From Acarospora socialis (taxonomy: Eukaryota > Ascomycota > Lecanoromycetes > Acarosporales > Acarosporaceae), in contig JAMYGW020000006.1 in NCBI GenBank assembly GCA_025617375.2, positions 1,927,001 through 1,991,000 on the forward strand: DNA of 64,000 nt, given 5' to 3'. Positions within the stretch are counted from its first letter, which is position 1. Each line of letters starts with the position of its first letter. Made by a program: the position numbers and the translations under genes. The notes under the pieces are model-generated. The model was given only the letters and a program-made list of their open reading frames with translations. It was not told where the DNA came from and searched no databases. Shown one piece after another: positions 44,221 through 59,031 of this stretch.

Positions 44221-47200
44221 AATACAATATCTTCATTCTTCTGGTCTAACCTCAACTCTCTTTCTCAAAATGTCAAAGCATTCTTACACAGTTCTTGAGG
44301 TTTTCTCCTGGCTCTCAGGTACTCTTTGAGATATTGTAATCTTTTTACTTGATGAGATAGTGAGCTTTCTCACTAATCATTCTCTTCTCTAGAATGTTCT
44401 CAACTTCATATTCTTCATTGAGTTCAACAGGTGTTTTGGTGGTTTGAAGTGGTATGAACTGATTGCAGTGCTGTAGCATGAATGCATGAAATACTGAGTG
44501 TATTCTCATTTTCTTGAGTAGATCTAGCTCATAGCTCAACTCCTTGATGTTTCATATGATCTTGAATAGTTCAATGCTCTTATTCTTCAGCTTCTTGCTT
44601 CTTTTCTTGATCTGTATGTTATTCATTTTTAAATATATCTTTTCTTCTTCTTCAAATGATTTTGCCTCTGTTGTTCATTCTGTTTGCTGTTTGATCTGTT
44701 TTGTCAGATCTTGATGCAGTTTCTTTAACTGTGTGATGTTCAAAATCACTCTCTGACTTCATGATTCATGTTCTTTGAAATCTTGTCAGACTTTCAGATT
44801 ATAGTCATAGTTCATGTAGAAAGATGTTTCTTTCATAGTCTTGTTTTTCACATTGTTGTACACAAACTGTGCCATTGACAACAGTTGTACTCAGTTGTTC
44901 TGACTTTCATTTACATAGTGTCTTAAGTACATTTCTACCATCTGATTCATTCATTTGCTTTGCTCATCTGTCTGTGAGTGATATGCTGTTGACATCTTGT
45001 GTTTTATTCTGAGTTCTGCTGTGAGTGTTTTTCAGAACTTGCTTGTAAATAGCTTGTCTCTGTTGGTGATAAACTTCTTTGATAGTCTGTGATTACTAAT
45101 CAATTCTCTTAGTATTGTATATGTCAACATTGGTGCTGTTGCAGTTTCCTTGAATGAAATGAACATTGTGTATTTTGTCAATCTGTTCACTATGATCAGT
45201 ATACTATTGAATTTCACTTCTCATGCTGAGTCCTTTGACAGTGATAGTTTTGTAATGAAGTTCATAGTAACTGATTTTCATGGTGCATTCAGTGCATCTA
45301 GTTGTGTTACTTTGTCATATTGTTTATCTCAGTTGATCTTATTTTTTTGACATGAATCACACACAGCAATCATCTTGGTGATTCAATTTCTAAGATCACT
45401 AATGTTGCATCTTCTTTGCACTAAATCTTCTGTGCATTTAACTTTCAGGTGTTCTCTGATTCTGCTGTGATGACATATCTTGATGAGTTCTTTGTTGATT
45501 AAAAAAGCTTGCTTCACCTTATACATTGCTGCTAAGTTCTTCATGAGAATTTTGTTGTCATCTTTGCTCAGAATTCTGATGTGTACCATCTGTATGTCTT
45601 CATGATTGAGTTGTCTGCTCAAGACATCTGCTTCATCATTCTCATTATTCTTCTTGTAATGAATCTGAAATTTGTAGTCTGCTAACTGCTTCACTCAATG
45701 AACTTGTTGTTGATTGAGTTGTTTTGTCATTGTGAAGTTTCTCAGATTCTTGTGATCTGTATAGATCTGAATTGACTTGCTTATTCTTGCAAGATAAGAT
45801 CTTCAATCTTGCAGTGCTTTCACTATTGCAAGAAGTTTCTTGTCATGAACCTTGTATCTTTTCTTGAGTTCTGATAATTTTCTAGATCAATATACTATGA
45901 GTCTTTGCTGTCTCTCTTCAATCTGATATAGATATGCTTCTACTGTGAAATCTGAAGTGTCAGTTTTCAGTATCTTCTCACATGCTAAATTGAGTATTCA
46001 CAGATGTGCTGTTTCACTAAGACTTTTCTTTAATATGTGAAATGCATCTTTCTGTTCTTTATCTCAATGTCATTTTTTGCTCTTGTGTGTCAAATGTGTC
46101 AGTGATTTCACAATTCTTGCATAGTTTGATACAAACTTTCAATAATAGTTTGTCAATTCTAGAAAGACCTGTACTTCCTTGATTCATCTTGGTGTTGGTC
46201 AGTTTCTGACTGCTTTCATTTTCTTTGAATTCTTCTCAATTTGTTCAGGTTAAATCACATAGTCTAGAAACTCAACTTTCTTGATCTCAAACCTGCTCTT
46301 TGACTTTTTCATGTACAAGACTCTCTTGTTAAGTTTTGTCAAGATCTTCTGCACATGCTTATGATGCTTTTCAAGGTTTTCTGAGTATATCAGAATATCA
46401 TTAAGATATGTGATCACAAAATCATCAAGGTATTCTCTCAACATGTCATTGATTAATCTCTGAAAGATGACTGGTGCATTCTTTAGTCTGAATGGCATAA
46501 TGGTATACTCATAATGTTTGTATCTTGTTTGAAATGCTGTTTTTCATTCTTTGTCTTTCTTCATTCTAACTTGATAGTAGGCATTCTTAAGGTCTAAGCT
46601 CATGAATCACTTAGCTTTGTCTAATTGGTTCTGCAACTCTTCTATCAATGGTAGAGAATAACTGTCTTGATGAGTTATCTTGTTGAGTTGTCTGTAATTG
46701 ACACATAGTCACTTTTTGTCATCTTTCTTTGATATGAACAGAATCAGATATTCTGCTGATGACTTTAATGGTTTGATGAATTCTCTCTTAAGATTCTTGT
46801 CAAGGTAAGTTCTAACTTTCTTGAGTTGTTCTTTGCTCATTGAGTATAATGGCATTCACTTAGGTTGCTTTTCATTCAATAGTGATATTTCATGATCTCA
46901 TAACTTATGCTCTGATAAGCTCATTTCTGGTTGTTCAGAAATCTTGTATGTGTCTTTAACTGTGTATATTTCTTTTGTAACTCAATTGATCTTTGAGTTT
47001 CTTCTGTGCAATCAAGGCATTTCTAGTACTGCATTGTAACTGATTGATTTCATGACATCAAACATGATCTCTTGTGAGTTTTCAAGAATCAAGACTTTCA
47101 CACAGGTTTTCTTGTCAATTCTTTTGATGACTTTGTTTGCTATTTGTATGTTGAATGAACAGTGCACTCACTGTGTAATTAATTCTAACATATTGACTAT

Positions 47201-49145
47201 CTGTTGACTCATGATGTTATCATTCACTTCAGAATTCACCAATGTGTTGATCTGGTGTTCATTAATCATGATCTTGATTCATATTCTATGATCATTATTC
47301 TGTCTTTGAGATGCCACTAGCTTCTTATTCTCTAGTCTTGTTGAGAAAGCTTTTCATTTTTTGACTCACTTGATCATTCAGCTTGTCTTCAAAGTTCTTA
47401 AAATCATCTGAGTTTTCTTCTGACCATAAGATTTGCATACTTTAGACTGTGCTGCTCAATGTATCTTTCTGAGTGTAGTTGAAGTTCATACTGATTGTAC
47501 TTCATCTGCAACTGACTCTCACAGACTCTTACTCTTTGCAGAAATTCAGATGATATATACTCTTCATTGAAGATTCATCTGTCTTCATTCTGCATGATAT
47601 ATTCTTCAGATAAGTGTATCTCAATCTTGTGACTCTTTGTTCTTCAAACAAGAAATTTTGACAATACTGTGTCATCACTGCTGAAACATTCATCTTTAAC
47701 AGCTGTCATCAGCTTCTCTAGCTGGTCATATGTCTCTTGTGTCTTTATATTCTTGTGTTGCACTTTCTGTTTCTGAGCTTGTGTCTCTTGCTCAAGCTCT
47801 TGCTTCTTGAATCAAAGTCTTTCTTCTTTCAACACTCATTGTTAATTCTCAGAGTGCTGATATGCTGTCTTCAGCTTCATATTGACTTCTTATTTGTCAA
47901 TTTCTTTCTGGTCTGCATTTAAATTCAGTACTTGTCAGATGCTATCACTGTAGTCTTCTTCTATCTGAGTTTCTCAAGTATTGATCTCTTTGATCTTGAC
48001 ATCAAGAACATCTTTCTTGATAAGAATAGTTAATTCTTTCTTATAGATTGATTGACTCATTGTGTCATATCTATTTCTCATGTCTTTGTGCAGTTTCTGT
48101 GGATACTATCTGACTTCATCTTTTGTACTCATATGTGTTCAGCACATATTGTCATAACAGGCTGTTCAACTCAGAACATCATGCACTATGCTGAGTTTCT
48201 TTGTTTTTGTTTCAACCATTATCACTGCAACATTCTTTCTCTCTATTCAAGGTCTATTGCACTTTTGAGTGAGGTGTTCAGGTTTTTCACAGTTGTAACA
48301 TGTTCACATTTCATCTCACAGTGTTATCTGAGACTTAATGAATCATTCTGTCTGACATTCAGACTCTGCTTATTTAGTTCTTTATAACTTCTGATGGTGC
48401 TTCTTGATCACATTGAGATTCATAGAGTTCAAGTATAATTGTCTCTAATTTTCTCTCTGAGATCTACTTGTTCATTTCTGTTGTCAGTAGTTCTTTCTTT
48501 TCATCTGATGTTCTCATTGATGACTGTCTATCATAATCATCTGATTGATTAATTCTTGCAAATTGTTGAGTTTCTTGTCTTGTGCAATCTCATCTTTGAT
48601 AGACTTCTTCAAGTCTCAATAGTATGTTGATGCTAACTGATTCATGTTTCATTGCATGAGTGTTGCAAGTCATTGAAACTCTGCCACATACTTGACTGCA
48701 AATTCTTCTTGTCATAACATGTGTATCTTTTGTTCTGCTGCACATTTCTCATTCATTACTCTGAAGATCACTTTAAGCTTCTTCTTGAACTGTTCTCAAT
48801 GACTGATGTATGAGATGTTTACTTCTTTCTCTCTCAGACTCATGGTCAGAAACTCTTTGAGCTTGAGTTTGACTCAGTTGAATGCTGTGTTCTTCAGGTA
48901 GGATATTGTGAACAAGACTCTGTTGATATTGCTTGAAAACTTCTTCACATTGAATTCAATGTACAGGTCTAGTTGAGCAAGAAATTGTCTCAGGTTTCAT
49001 TGATTGCCCATAAAGTTCTCTGGTGTCTTGACTTTGAGTATTTTTGAATTGACATTGACTGTCTTTGTTGATTTGATGCTCTGTGATGCACCATCTGAGG
49101 TTGATTCTTTGAATGACATTCTTTGTATTGTGAGAGTGTTCAAAG

Positions 49146-49461
49146 TGTTATGTTTCAACTGAGATTCCTTGATTATAGGGCTAGGGTTTGTGCTTCTTGA
49201 TACAAAGATTCAAAGATTCTAGATAAACAGTAGCTTTGTATTGCATAACTAGATGAGTTGAACATGATCAATTTCATAAGAAAATTGATCCTACTATATA
49301 GAAATAGACACACTGACACACTCAGTGTTTCAGCATTCTGATGTGCTCTTGACACATGCTCATGAGAAAACACCTGATGTTTCATCATTTCATGCTTAGA
49401 ATTATGTCTGCTTTAGGTGTACTCTCTATTATGTTATTCTTCTTGAAGTATGACTGTAACA
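49146..49461 (-). repeat. Element C 5' LTR (316 bp)
   Basis: Right copy, the 5' LTR of the left-pointing element. The internal sequence next to it reads CTTTGAACACTC on the coding strand, the same primer-site sequence as in A and B. Confidence 0.9.
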
Positions 49462-52400
49462 CACAGTTTAAAGTATGCAAATCTCATGATCAAAAGAGAA
49501 TCAAGATAATTTCAAGAACTTTGAAGACAAGCTGAATGAACAAGTAAGTTAAAAAATGAAGAGCTCTCTTGACAAAACTAGAGAAAAAGAAGCTAGCAGC
49601 ATCTCAAAGAAACAACAATAATCATTAAATATAAATCAGAGTTACAATCAACAAACATCAAATCAACACATTGATGAATTCTGAAGCAGACAGTAACATT
49701 ATAAGTCAAAAAATAGTTAATATGTTAGAATTAGAGACACAGTGAGTTCACTGTTCATTCAACATACATATGATGAATGAAGTCATCAAAAGAATTGATG
49801 AGAAAATCTGTGTGAAAGTCTCAATTCTTGAAAATTCACAGAAGATAACATTCAATGTTATGAAATCAATCAGATATGATGCAGTACTAAAGATGCTCTA
49901 GTTGTGTGAAAGAAATCTGAAGATTGACTGAATTACAAAAGAAATATGTACAGTTAAAGACACATACAAGATTTCTAAACAATCAAAGATGAGCTTATTA
50001 GAGTATAAGTCATGAAATCATGAAATACTGCTATTGAATGAGAAGCAATCTAAGTGAATATCATTATACTCAATGAGCAAAGATCAACTCAAGAAAGTAA
50101 GAACTTATCTTGACAAGAATCTCAAGAAAGAATTCATAAAATCATCAAAATCACTGGCAGAATACCTGATTCTGTTTGTATTAAAGAAAAATGAAAGAAA
50201 ACAACTATGTGTTGATTACAGACAACTCAATGAGATAACTCATCAAAATAGTTATTCTCTATCATTAATAGAAGAGTTGCAGAATCAATTAAACAAGACT
50301 AAGTGATTCATGAGCTTAGATCTTAAGAACATCTACTATCAAGTAAGAATGAAAGAAGATGAAGAATGAAAAACAGCATTTTGAACAAGATATGAACATT
50401 ATGAGTATATCATTATGTCATTTGAGCTGAAAAATGTTTCAGCAATCTTTCAGAAATTGATCAATGACATATTGAGAGAATATCTTAACAATTTTGTAAT
50501 TACATATCTTAACAATATTCTGATATATTCAGAAGATCTTAAGAAGTACTGTGAGCATGTGCACAAGATATTGACAAAGTTCAACAAAAGAGTCTTGTAT
50601 GTGAAAAAGTTAAAAAGCAGGTTCAAGATCAAGAAAGTTGAGTTTCTAAACTATGTGATTCAATCTGAACAGATCAAGAAGAATTCAAAGAAAATAAAAG
50701 CAGTCAGAAACTGATCAACATCAAAATGAATCAAGAAAGTACAAGTCTTTCTAGAGTTGACAAACTATTATTAAAAGTTTATATCAAATTATGCAAGAAT
50801 TACAGAATCACTGACACATTTAACACACAAAAGCAAAGAATAACATTGAAATCAGAAACAGAAGAATGCATTTAACATATTAAAAAGAAGTTTTAGTGAA
50901 ACAGCATATCTGAGAATATTCAATTTGACATATAAGAAAATACTGAAAACTGATGCTTCAGATTTCACAGTAAAAGCATATTTATATTAGATTGAGAAGA
51001 AACAACAAAAACTCATAGCATATCAATTTAGAAAGCTATCAGAACTCAAGAAAAAATATGAGATTCATGACAAGAAACTTCTTGCAATAGTAAAAGCACT
51101 ACAAGATTGAAGATCTTATCTCACAGAGACAAACAAGTCAATTCAGATATATACAGATCACAAGAACTTGAGAAACTTCATAATGACAAAACAACTCAAT
51201 CAATGACAGATTTGTTGAGCAGAGCAGTTGGCAGATTATGAATTTCAGATTCATTACAAGAAAAATAATGAGAATAATGAAGCAGATGTCTTGAGCAGGT
51301 GATCTGATCATGAAGATGTACAAATAATATATGTTGAAATTCTCAGCAAAGACAACAACAAAGTTCTCACAAAAGACTTAACAGCAATGTACAAGATGAA
51401 ACAAGCTTTCTTGACAGACAAAGAACTCATTGAGATGTGTTATTACAGCAAGATTGAAGAACATCTGAAAGTTAAATGCACTGAGAATCTAGTGCAAAGA
51501 AGACACAATGTTAACAATTTTTGAAATTAAATCATCAGAATGATTGCTGTGTGTGATTCATGCTGAAGAAATAAGATTAACTGAGATAAATGATATGATG
51601 AAGTAACACAACTAAACACATCAAATGCATCATGAGAGTCAGTTATTATGAACTTCATTATGAAGTTATCACTGTCTAAGAACTCAGCATGAGAAGTGAA
51701 ATTCAATAGTATATTGATCATAGTGAACAGATTAATCAAGTACACAATGTTCATTTCATTTAAAGAAATCACAACAGCATCAATATTGACATACACAATA
51801 CTAAGAGAATTGATTAGCAATTATGAGCTATTAAAGAAGTTTATCATCAACAGAGACAAACTGTTTACAAGTAAGTTTTGAGAAACACTCACAGCAGAAC
51901 TCAGAATAAAACATAAAATATTAATGACATATCATTTACAGATGAATGAACAAAGTAAATGAATGAATTAAACAGTAAAAACTTACTTAAAACACTATGT
52001 CAACAAGAATCAGAATAACTGAGTACAACTATTGTCAATGATACAGTTTGCATACAACAACACAAGAAATGAAATCACAGAAGAAACATCTTTCTACATG
52101 AACTATGACTATAATTCAGAGATATAATGAGATTTCAAAGAACACAGATCATGAAGTCAGAAAGTAATTCTGAATATCACTTAGATAAAGAAACTGCATT
52201 AAGATCTAACAAAACAGATTGAACAGCAGACAGAACAAACAACAGAGATAAAATCATTCAAGAAAGAAGAAAGAGTGTATTTAAAAACAGACAACATACA
52301 AATTAAAGAAAGAAGCAAGAAGCTGAAGAATAAAAGCATTGAATCATTTAAGATTATATGAAACATCAAAGAGTTAAGCTATGAGCTAGACTTACTCAAG

Positions 52401-52701
52401 AAAATGAGAATATACTCAGTATTTCATGCATTCATGTTACAGCATTGCAATCAGTTCATATCACTTCAGATCATCAAAACATCTGTTAAACTTAAAGAAG
52501 AATATGAAGTTGAGAACATTCTAGAAAAGAGAATGATTAGTGAAAAAGCTTATTATCTCATGAAATGAAAAGATTACAATATCTCAGAAAGTATCTGAGA
52601 ACTCAGAGAAAATTTTAAGAACTGTGTAAGAATACTTCAACATTTTAAGAAGAAAGATTAACATTGATATTAGCTCAGAAGAATGATGACATCAAATTAA
52701 C

Positions 52702-53115
52702 TGTAATGTTCTAATCTGAGATTTCTTGAGTATGTAGAACTAAGAGTTTGTGCTTATTGATATAACAACTGATCTGAAATGATTCTGGTCTTTAACTCTT
52801 AGATTGTTATTTAAGTTGAACATGATTGTTTTCATAAGAAAAATGACTCTACTATATAGATACTGTGCTTGTCATCTCTCATCAGTCTCATCATTGAGTG
52901 CATCAAGCACATTGAGCTTCAGCTTGCTTAGCTTGTCTTCTGCACATTGAGCATGATGAGATGTCATGTGACTGCTGTCTAGCTTGCTCAGCTTGCTGTC
53001 TACACATTGAGCATGACAAAATGTCATGTAACTGCTGTTTAGCAGTTCTCTGAGTGTATGTTCTTTTCATGTACACACTGATTCATTTCAAGTCTGTTCT
53101 GACTTGACTGTAACA
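52702..53115 (-). repeat. Element D 3' LTR (414 bp)
   Basis: Left copy. It reads TGTAATG...GACTGTAACA on the plus strand. The pyrimidine run to its right (TCATTCTTTTTTTCTC) is the polypurine tract on the coding strand. Confidence 0.9.
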
Positions 53116-53199
53116 TCATTCTTTTTTTCTCAGGTGCTAGTTCTCTAAAGTCTATATAAGTGAGAGTATTCACATTGTTTGTTGTCAGTGATGATGCTT

Positions 53200-53640
53200 T
53201 CTAAAAATTTCAACTGTCTATGAATTGCAAAGAAAATTCAACTTGATGACATCTTAATTTCATTTCTCTGTGATCATTGTGTCTCTTGTGGTCTTGATTG
53301 CTTTGTAATGAAATCTTGACTGAAATGCAATAAATGTACTCACTGTGATCACTCATGTGTCAGTGTATTGTGAGAGTCTCTCAATAGAACTTGTATTTCT
53401 CTTTGAAAGAAAATATTCAAGACAATGAAAGAAGTGAGTAAGACAAACAATGTCTTGACAACTAAGCACACTGAGCTTGTCACACTCTTCTTAAAAGTCA
53501 TGTATCTTCAGAAAACTCTGAATCAAATGAATCATCATGCTGCACAGAAGACTGACTGTCTTGCTGCTGAACTTGATAGTGATAATGATGAAACTGAGAA
53601 TGAAGATTCTCAAACAATATCATAATTTGTTAACTTCATA
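53200..53640 (+). other. Element D antisense accessory frame
   Basis: It has the same position and strand logic as in element A. A cysteine-rich stretch lies at about 53,255-53,370. The 66-residue open frame 53,425-53,625 carries the acidic patch ELDSDNDETENE also found in A, closely matching it residue for residue. Confidence 0.55.
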
Positions 53641-56600
53641 TTGTCATTCTTCTGAACTAATATTGACTTTCTTTCTTAAAATGTTGAAGTATTCTTGCAT
53701 AGTTCTTGAGATTCTCTCTGAGTTTTTAGATATTTTCTGAGATATCATAATCTTTTCATTTTATGAGATAATGAACTTTCTCACTAATCATTCTCTTTTC
53801 TAGAATGTTCTCAACTTCATATTCTTTGTTGAGTTTGACAGACATTTCAGTGATTTGAAGTAATATGAACTGATTGCAATGCTGTAACATGAATGCATGA
53901 AATACTGAATGTATTCTTATTTTCTTGAGTAAATCTAGTTCATAGTTTAATTTCTTGATGTTTCATATGATCTTAAATGATTCAATGCTCTTGTTTCTCA
54001 GCTTCTTTCTTCTCTTTTTAATTTGTATGTTGTTTGTTCTTAAGTATATCTTTTTTTCTTCTTCAAATGATTTTATCTCTGTTGTTTGTCTCATCTGCTG
54101 TCTAATTCATTTCATTAGATGTTGATGCAGTTTCTTCATCTGAACAATATTCAAAATCACTTTCTGACTCTGTGATCTGTGTTTCTCAGAATCTCATCAT
54201 ATCTTCAGATTATAGTCATAATTTACATAGAAAGATGTTTCTTTCATGATCTTGTTTTTTGTGTTGTTGTACACAAACTGTGTCATTGACAACAGTCATA
54301 CTCAGTCATTCTGATTTCTGTTGACATAGTGTCTTAAGTATGTTTTTACTGTTTAATTCATTCATTTGTTTTGTCTGTCTGTTTGTGAGTAATATGCTGT
54401 CAATATTTTATGTTTTATTTCAAGTTCTGCTGTGAGTGTCTTTCAAAATCTGCTCATAAACAGCTTGTCTCTGTCAGTGATAAATTCTTTTAATAGTTCA
54501 TGATTGTTAATCAATTCTTGCAGTATGGTGTACATCAATACTGATGCTGTTGCAGTTTCTTTGAATGAAATGAACATTGTGTACTTGATTAATCTATTTA
54601 CTATGATCAATATATTGTTGAATCTCACTTCTCATGCTGAATTCTTCAATGATGATAACTTTATAATAAAGTTCATGATAACTGACTTTCATGATGCATT
54701 TGATGCATCTAGTTGTGTTACTTCATCATACTGTCTATCTTGATTGATTTTGTTTCTTCAACATGAATCACACACAGTGATCATCTTAATGATTCAATTT
54801 CTAAAATTGTTAATGTTGTGTCTTCTTCACACTAAATCTTCAGTGCATTTAACTTCTAGATGTTCTTCAGTTCTGCTGTAGTGACATATTTTTATGAGTT
54901 CTTTGTTCATCAAGAGAGCTTGCTTTATCTTGTACATTGCTGCTAAGTCTTTTGTGAGAATTTTGTTGTTGTCTTCACTTAAAATTTCAACATGTATCAT
55001 CTGTACATCTTCATGATCAGGTTGTCTACTTAAGACATTTACTTTTTTATTTTCATTATCTTTCTTGTAATGAATCTGAAATTCATAATCTGTCAACTGC
55101 TTCACTCAATGAATCTGTCATTGATTGAGTTGTTTTGTCATTGCAAAGTTTCTCAGATTCTTGTGATCTGTATAGATCTGAATTGACTTGTATGTTTTTG
55201 TGAGATAAGATCTTCAGTTTTGTAGTGCTTTCACTATTGCAAGAAGTTTCTTATCATGAACTTCATATCTTTTCTTGAGTTCTGATAACTTTCTAAATTG
55301 ATATATTATGAATCTCTGTTGTTCATTCTCAATCTGATACAAACATGTTTTTATTGTGAAATTTGAAGCATCAGTTTTCAGTGTTTTCTCACATGCTGAA
55401 TTGAGTATTCTCAGATGTGCTGTTTCACTAAGACTTTTCTTTAATATGTGAAATGCATTCTTCTGTTCTTGATCTCAATGCTATTTTTTGCTTTTGTGTG
55501 TCAAATGCATCAGTGGTTTCACAATTCTTGCATAGTTTGATATGAACTTTCAATAATAGTTTGTCAGCTCTAGAAAAACTTGTACTTTCTTGATTCATTT
55601 TGACATTGATCAGTTTCTGACTACTTTTATCTTCTTTAAATTCTTCTTGATTTGTTCAGATTGAATTACATAGTTTAGAAACTTAACTTTCTTGATCTCA
55701 AATCTGCTTTTTGACTTTTTCATGTAGAGAGTTCTCTCATTGAGCTTTGTCAATATCTTTCACACATGCTCACAGTGCTTCTCAAGATCTTCTGAGTATA
55801 TCAGAATATTATTGAGGTATGTGATCACAAAATCATTGAGATATTCTCTCAATGTATCATTAATTAATCTTTGAAAGATGACTGAAGCATTCTTCAGCTC
55901 AAATAACATGACAGTGTACTCATAGTGTTTATATCTTGTTCAGAATGTCATCTTTCATTTTTTATCTTCTTTCATTCTAACTTGATAATAGATGTTCTTA
56001 AGATCTAAGCTCATGAATTACTTAGTCTTGCTCAATCAGTTCTGCAATTCTTCTATCAGTGATAGAGAATAACTGTCTTGATGAGTTATCTTATTGAGTT
56101 GTCTATAATCAACACATAGTCATTTTCTGTCATTCTTCTTTGATACAAACAGAATTGAATATTCTGCTGACAATTTTAATGATTTTATGAATTTTCTCTT
56201 AAGATTCTTGTCAAGGTAAGTTCTAACTTTCTTGAGTTGGTTCTCACTCATTGAGTATAATGACATTCACTTAGATTGCTTTTCATTCAATAGCAGTATT
56301 TCATGATCTCATAACTTATATTCTGATAAACTCATCTCTGATTGTTCAGAGATCTTATATGCATCTTTGACTGCACATATCTCTTTTGTGACTCAATTGA
56401 TTTGCAAATTCTTTTCACATAATCAAGACATCTTTAGCATTGCATCATATCTGATTAACTTCATGACATTAAATGTGATCTCTTGTGAGTTTTCAAGAAT
56501 CAAGACTTTCACACAGATTTTCTTGTTGATTCTTTCAATGACTTTGTTCATCATTTATATGTTGAATGAACAGTGCACTCACTGTGTCTCTAATTCTAAC

Positions 56601-58612
56601 ATATTGACTGTTTTTTGATTCATAATGTTATTGTTTGCTTCAGAATTCATCAATGCATTGATCTGGTGTTCATTGATCATAATTTTGATTTATATTTGAT
56701 GATCATTGTCTTGTCTTTGAGACACCACTAGCTTCTTACTCTCTAGTCTTGTTGAGAGAGCTTTTTGTTTTTTGACTCACTTAATCATTCAGCTTGTCTT
56801 CAAAGTTCTTGAAATCATCTGAGTTCTCTTTTGATCATAAGTTTCACATACTTTAAACTATATTACTCAATGCATCTTTCTGAGTGTAGTCAAAGTTCAT
56901 ACTGATTGTACTTCATCTGCAACTGACTTTCAAAGACTCTTACTCTTTGCAGAAATTTGAGTGATATGTATTCTCTGCTGAAGATTCATCTGTCTTTATT
57001 CTGTATAATATACTCTTCAGATAAGTGTATCTCAATCTTGTGACTCTTGATTCTTCATACAAGAAATTCTGATATCAGCTTTTCTGTGACTGTTTGTATG
57101 TTTTTTATTAGATCATTAAATTCTTTGCATATCTTCACTTTCTGATCTTGAGTCTCTTGCTCTTTCTTTTGCATTGTATTGCAATCTGATGTCATTTTTC
57201 TCTGAATACTTAGATTCTCTTCAATCTTTGCTCAGTACTTTCTTGAGAGTTCTGTCTCAATATTGTTTGAACTTTTTTCTGTGAGTGTATTGCTGTTGAA
57301 AAATATTCAAGATTCATCAATCTGAAATTCATGATCATCAGTCTCTTTGATGTCATCTTTAAGAGTATTGTCTTCTTTCTCAGCATCAAGAACTCTTTTC
57401 TTGATAAGAATAGCTAATTCTTTCTTGTAGATTGATCAACTCATTGTGTCATATCTGTTCTTCACACTCTTGTGCAATCTCTGAAAGTATTATCTGACTT
57501 TATCTTTTGTGTTCATGTGTACTCTGCACATATCATTGTAACAGACTGTTCAGCTGAGAGTGTTGTGCACTACACATATATTCTTCTTGATTATCACTGC
57601 AATGTTTTTTCTTTTTATCTGAGATCTGTTGCATTCTTGAACAAGATGTTTGAGTTTTTCACAGTTGTAACACATTCACATCTTGTTTTGCAGTGTCATC
57701 TAAGACTTAGTGAACCACTCTAACTGACATTTATACTTCATTTATTTAGTCTTTCATGACTTCTGATGATGCTTCTCAATTATATTGAGATTTATAGAGT
57801 TTGTTTTTCTATGTCTTATTGATGAAACATATTACTTGACTCACAGTCAGAAGCTTTCTTCTTGATCTTTTATCATAAATAACATTCAATATTCTTTTTG
57901 TTTCATCTGTTATTTCTATTGACAACTGTCAATATTAATGCTCAGATTGATTATTTTCTAAAGATTGTCTGATTGTTCTGCTCAGACTATCTTGTCTTTA
58001 ATGAACTTTTTCAACTCACAATAGTACTGATAGATGAGTGCTTCATTGTTTCATTTAATAAGTGCTGCTAACTGCTGAAACTCTGTGATGTATACTGTTG
58101 CTGATTCACTCTGTTGCAAGATATAAACTCATTTCTTTGTTGTTCTTTCTTCATTGATCACTCTGAAGACTTTCTTGAGTTTTTTCTTGAACTGTGTATA
58201 GTTGCTGAACATAGACTCTGTGTTTGTGTTGTATTCTTTGTACTTCTTTCTCAAGAACTCATGCAGCTTGAAGTTAACTCAATTGAAGACTGCATTCATG
58301 AGATAGATCATCACAAACAATGTCTTTTCTTGATTAATATAAAACTTCAGTTGATTGAATTCAATGTACAGATCAAGCTTCATCACAAAGACTTACAGCT
58401 TTTCTCATTCTTCATTAAAAACATCAAATACCTGAATTTTCAGTGCATTTACAGATAGCTGTATTATCTGAGCTGACATTGCTGATTGTGCTGCTGCTCT
58501 ACTCAAGATAGATAATAAAGATGAGTTCACTTGAACTTGCTTCAAGAATGAGATTGAGACATTTTTCTGAGTGTCAGACATCATACTCATTATATCATAA
58601 GAATGTTCAAAG

Positions 58613-59026
58613 TGTAACATTCTAACCTGAGATTTCTCAAGTATGTAGAGCTAAGAGTTTGTGCTTATTGATATAATGACTGATCTGAAATGATTCTGGT
58701 CTTTAACTCTTAGATTGTTATTTAAGTTGAACATGATTGTTTTCATAAGAAAAATGACTTTACTATATAGATACTGTGCTTGTCATCTCTCATTGATCTT
58801 GTTGTTGAGTGCATCAAGCACATTGAGTTTCAGCTTGCTCAGCTCATCTTCTGCATGTTGAGCATGATGAGATGTCACATAACTGCTGTTTAGCTTGCTC
58901 AGCTCACTGTCTGCACATTGAGCACAACAAGATGTCACATAACTGCTGTCTAGCAGTTTTCTGAGTGTATGCTCTTCTCATATACACACTGGTCTGTTTC
59001 AAGCTCATTTTGACTTGACTGTAACA
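58613..59026 (-). repeat. Element D 5' LTR (414 bp)
   Basis: Right copy, equal in length to the left one. The sequence just inside it reads CTTTGAACATTC on the coding strand. TCAAC follows at 59,027. Confidence 0.9.
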
Positions 59027-59031
59027 TCAAC

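Larger units (their letters stand above)
43390..49461 (-). mobile_element. Element C: youngest fossil Ty3/gypsy chromovirus, inserted in B
   Basis: A 6,072-bp element with 316-bp LTRs (43,390-43,705 and 49,146-49,461) and a perfect target duplication CACAG (43,385-43,389 and 49,462-49,466). On the minus strand, gag lies at about 47,480-49,140 (zinc knuckle near 48,290), reverse transcriptase at about 46,150-46,860, RNase H and integrase at about 44,800-46,100 and a chromodomain at about 44,300-44,430. An antisense accessory frame lies on the plus strand at 43,760-44,220. It has kept many GG and CC pairs that its neighbours have lost, and longer frames, so it is the youngest; its LTRs still differ at roughly an eighth of sites by eye. 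It is broken many times. Confidence 0.9.
52702..59026 (-). mobile_element. Element D: fossil Ty3/gypsy chromovirus of the A family, inserted in B
   Basis: A 6,325-bp element with 414-bp LTRs (52,702-53,115 and 58,613-59,026); the flanks TTAAC and TCAAC are a near-match target duplication. It is the same family as element A (6,326 bp, same LTR length) but in opposite orientation. On the minus strand, gag starts near 58,600 (FEHSYDIMSMMSDTQ), a zinc knuckle lies near 57,650, reverse transcriptase at about 55,640-56,200, RNase H and integrase at about 53,950-55,400, and a chromodomain-like part near 53,740-53,850. The antisense accessory frame is on the plus strand at about 53,200-53,640. It is broken many times and is younger than B. 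Confidence 0.9.
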
